Shown one piece after another: positions 59,733 through 60,000 of a DNA stretch of 60,000 nt (its first letter is position 1; the number at the start of each line of letters is the position of its first letter). Source of the DNA: Polytrichum commune (Eukaryota > Streptophyta > Polytrichopsida > Polytrichales > Polytrichaceae). The position numbers and the translations under genes were made by a program. A model generated the notes under the pieces. It was not told the DNA's origin. It searched no databases and worked only from the letters and a program-made list of their open reading frames with translations. The DNA is taken from positions 30,849,666-30,909,665 of the forward strand of contig OX485807.1 in NCBI GenBank assembly GCA_950295325.1, written 5' to 3'.

Positions 59733-60000
59733 ACTTTTCCCACCGTCGCCTCGAATTGGTGCAATCTGAAATCATTCTATCCCTAATCGTTTCCCCCAAC
59801 AACTTTTGAATGTGAGATCTCTCCTCCTACGTACATAGATCTGAACCTATCCCCTCCATTTAAACTTTCCAGACTTTCCAATCTTTCCTACACACTGCTC
59901 GTACACTTGATCAACCCCAAGCTCTAAGTTGATCTAATCTCTCCCAAAGTCAAGGCACTGATCCCTATGTGTTTGAGATATGGACAGAGGCTCCGCCTCT

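Larger units (their letters stand above)
43490..59880 (-). mobile_element. L1-type LINE (about 7 kb without insertions), minus strand, split by three younger elements
   Basis: Reading from high to low coordinates: ORF1 remnant, apurinic endonuclease, reverse transcriptase and RT-type zinc-binding region in the normal L1 order. Insertions sit at 57441-57849, 51043-56439 and 46378-49841. With the second removed the endonuclease reading resumes in frame as HLWHIML; at the third the flanking motifs abut with a one-base offset. Stops and frameshifts are frequent, so the element is old and dead. The 3' end lies near 43490 without a clear poly(A) tail; the 5' end may extend past the window edge. Confidence 0.85.

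Noticed and set aside
1-60000. CRISPR array, bacterial operon or organellar genes
   Set aside because: No spaced short repeats, no prokaryotic gene organisation and no plastid or mitochondrial genes were seen.

Overview
The window is nuclear DNA from a land plant. The signs are two plant-type regulators with SGQSLGGH C2H2 zinc fingers and AP2/ERF domains, a spliceable intron, and the usual plant set of Copia, L1-type LINE, tRNA-derived SINE and MITE elements. Long repeat-filled gaps around few genes suggest a large genome. The LINE and gag-like proteins remind me of those in seed-free plants (ferns, lycophytes, mosses), but this is an impression and I cannot name the species.

Only two genes look intact. 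Both are on the + strand and are paralogues with the same rare architecture: one C2H2 finger near the N terminus, then one AP2/ERF domain. Gene 1 (6715-8544) has two exons. Its intron falls exactly between the finger and the AP2 domain and holds a long hairpin. Gene 2 (37417-38499) is one uninterrupted exon and adds a C-terminal QDYT repeat tail. The first 1.2 kb upstream of gene 1 is crowded with RCCGAC (DRE/CRT) cores, and the octamer GTCGGCAG lies upstream of both genes, which suggests auto- or cross-regulation.

Layout: 1-5.0 kb, repeats without recognised genes; 5.1-8.9 kb, gene 1 island between two copies of a 0.3-kb repeat; 9.2-35.8 kb, dense transposon territory (broken Copia element, RNase H-bearing LINE remnant, two SINEs, Tourist-, CACTA- and Mutator-type MITEs, foldback elements); 35.85-42 kb, gene 2 island with a short truncated LINE downstream; 43.5-59.9 kb, one roughly 7-kb L1-type LINE on the minus strand split by three later insertions.

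The three insertions are a 3.46-kb pogo/Tc1-mariner-like transposon with 25-bp inverted repeats and TA duplication, a 5.4-kb retroelement-like insert with TGTC...GACA ends and CATGA duplication, and a 0.4-kb MITE. For the first two, removing the insert and one target copy rejoins LINE protein motifs: cleanly for the retroelement insert, and with a one-base offset for the pogo-like element. The pogo-like transposon also carries an antisense fragment of the 26S rRNA gene 5' end and a 91-bp tandem repeat. No tRNA gene, CRISPR array or organellar gene was found.
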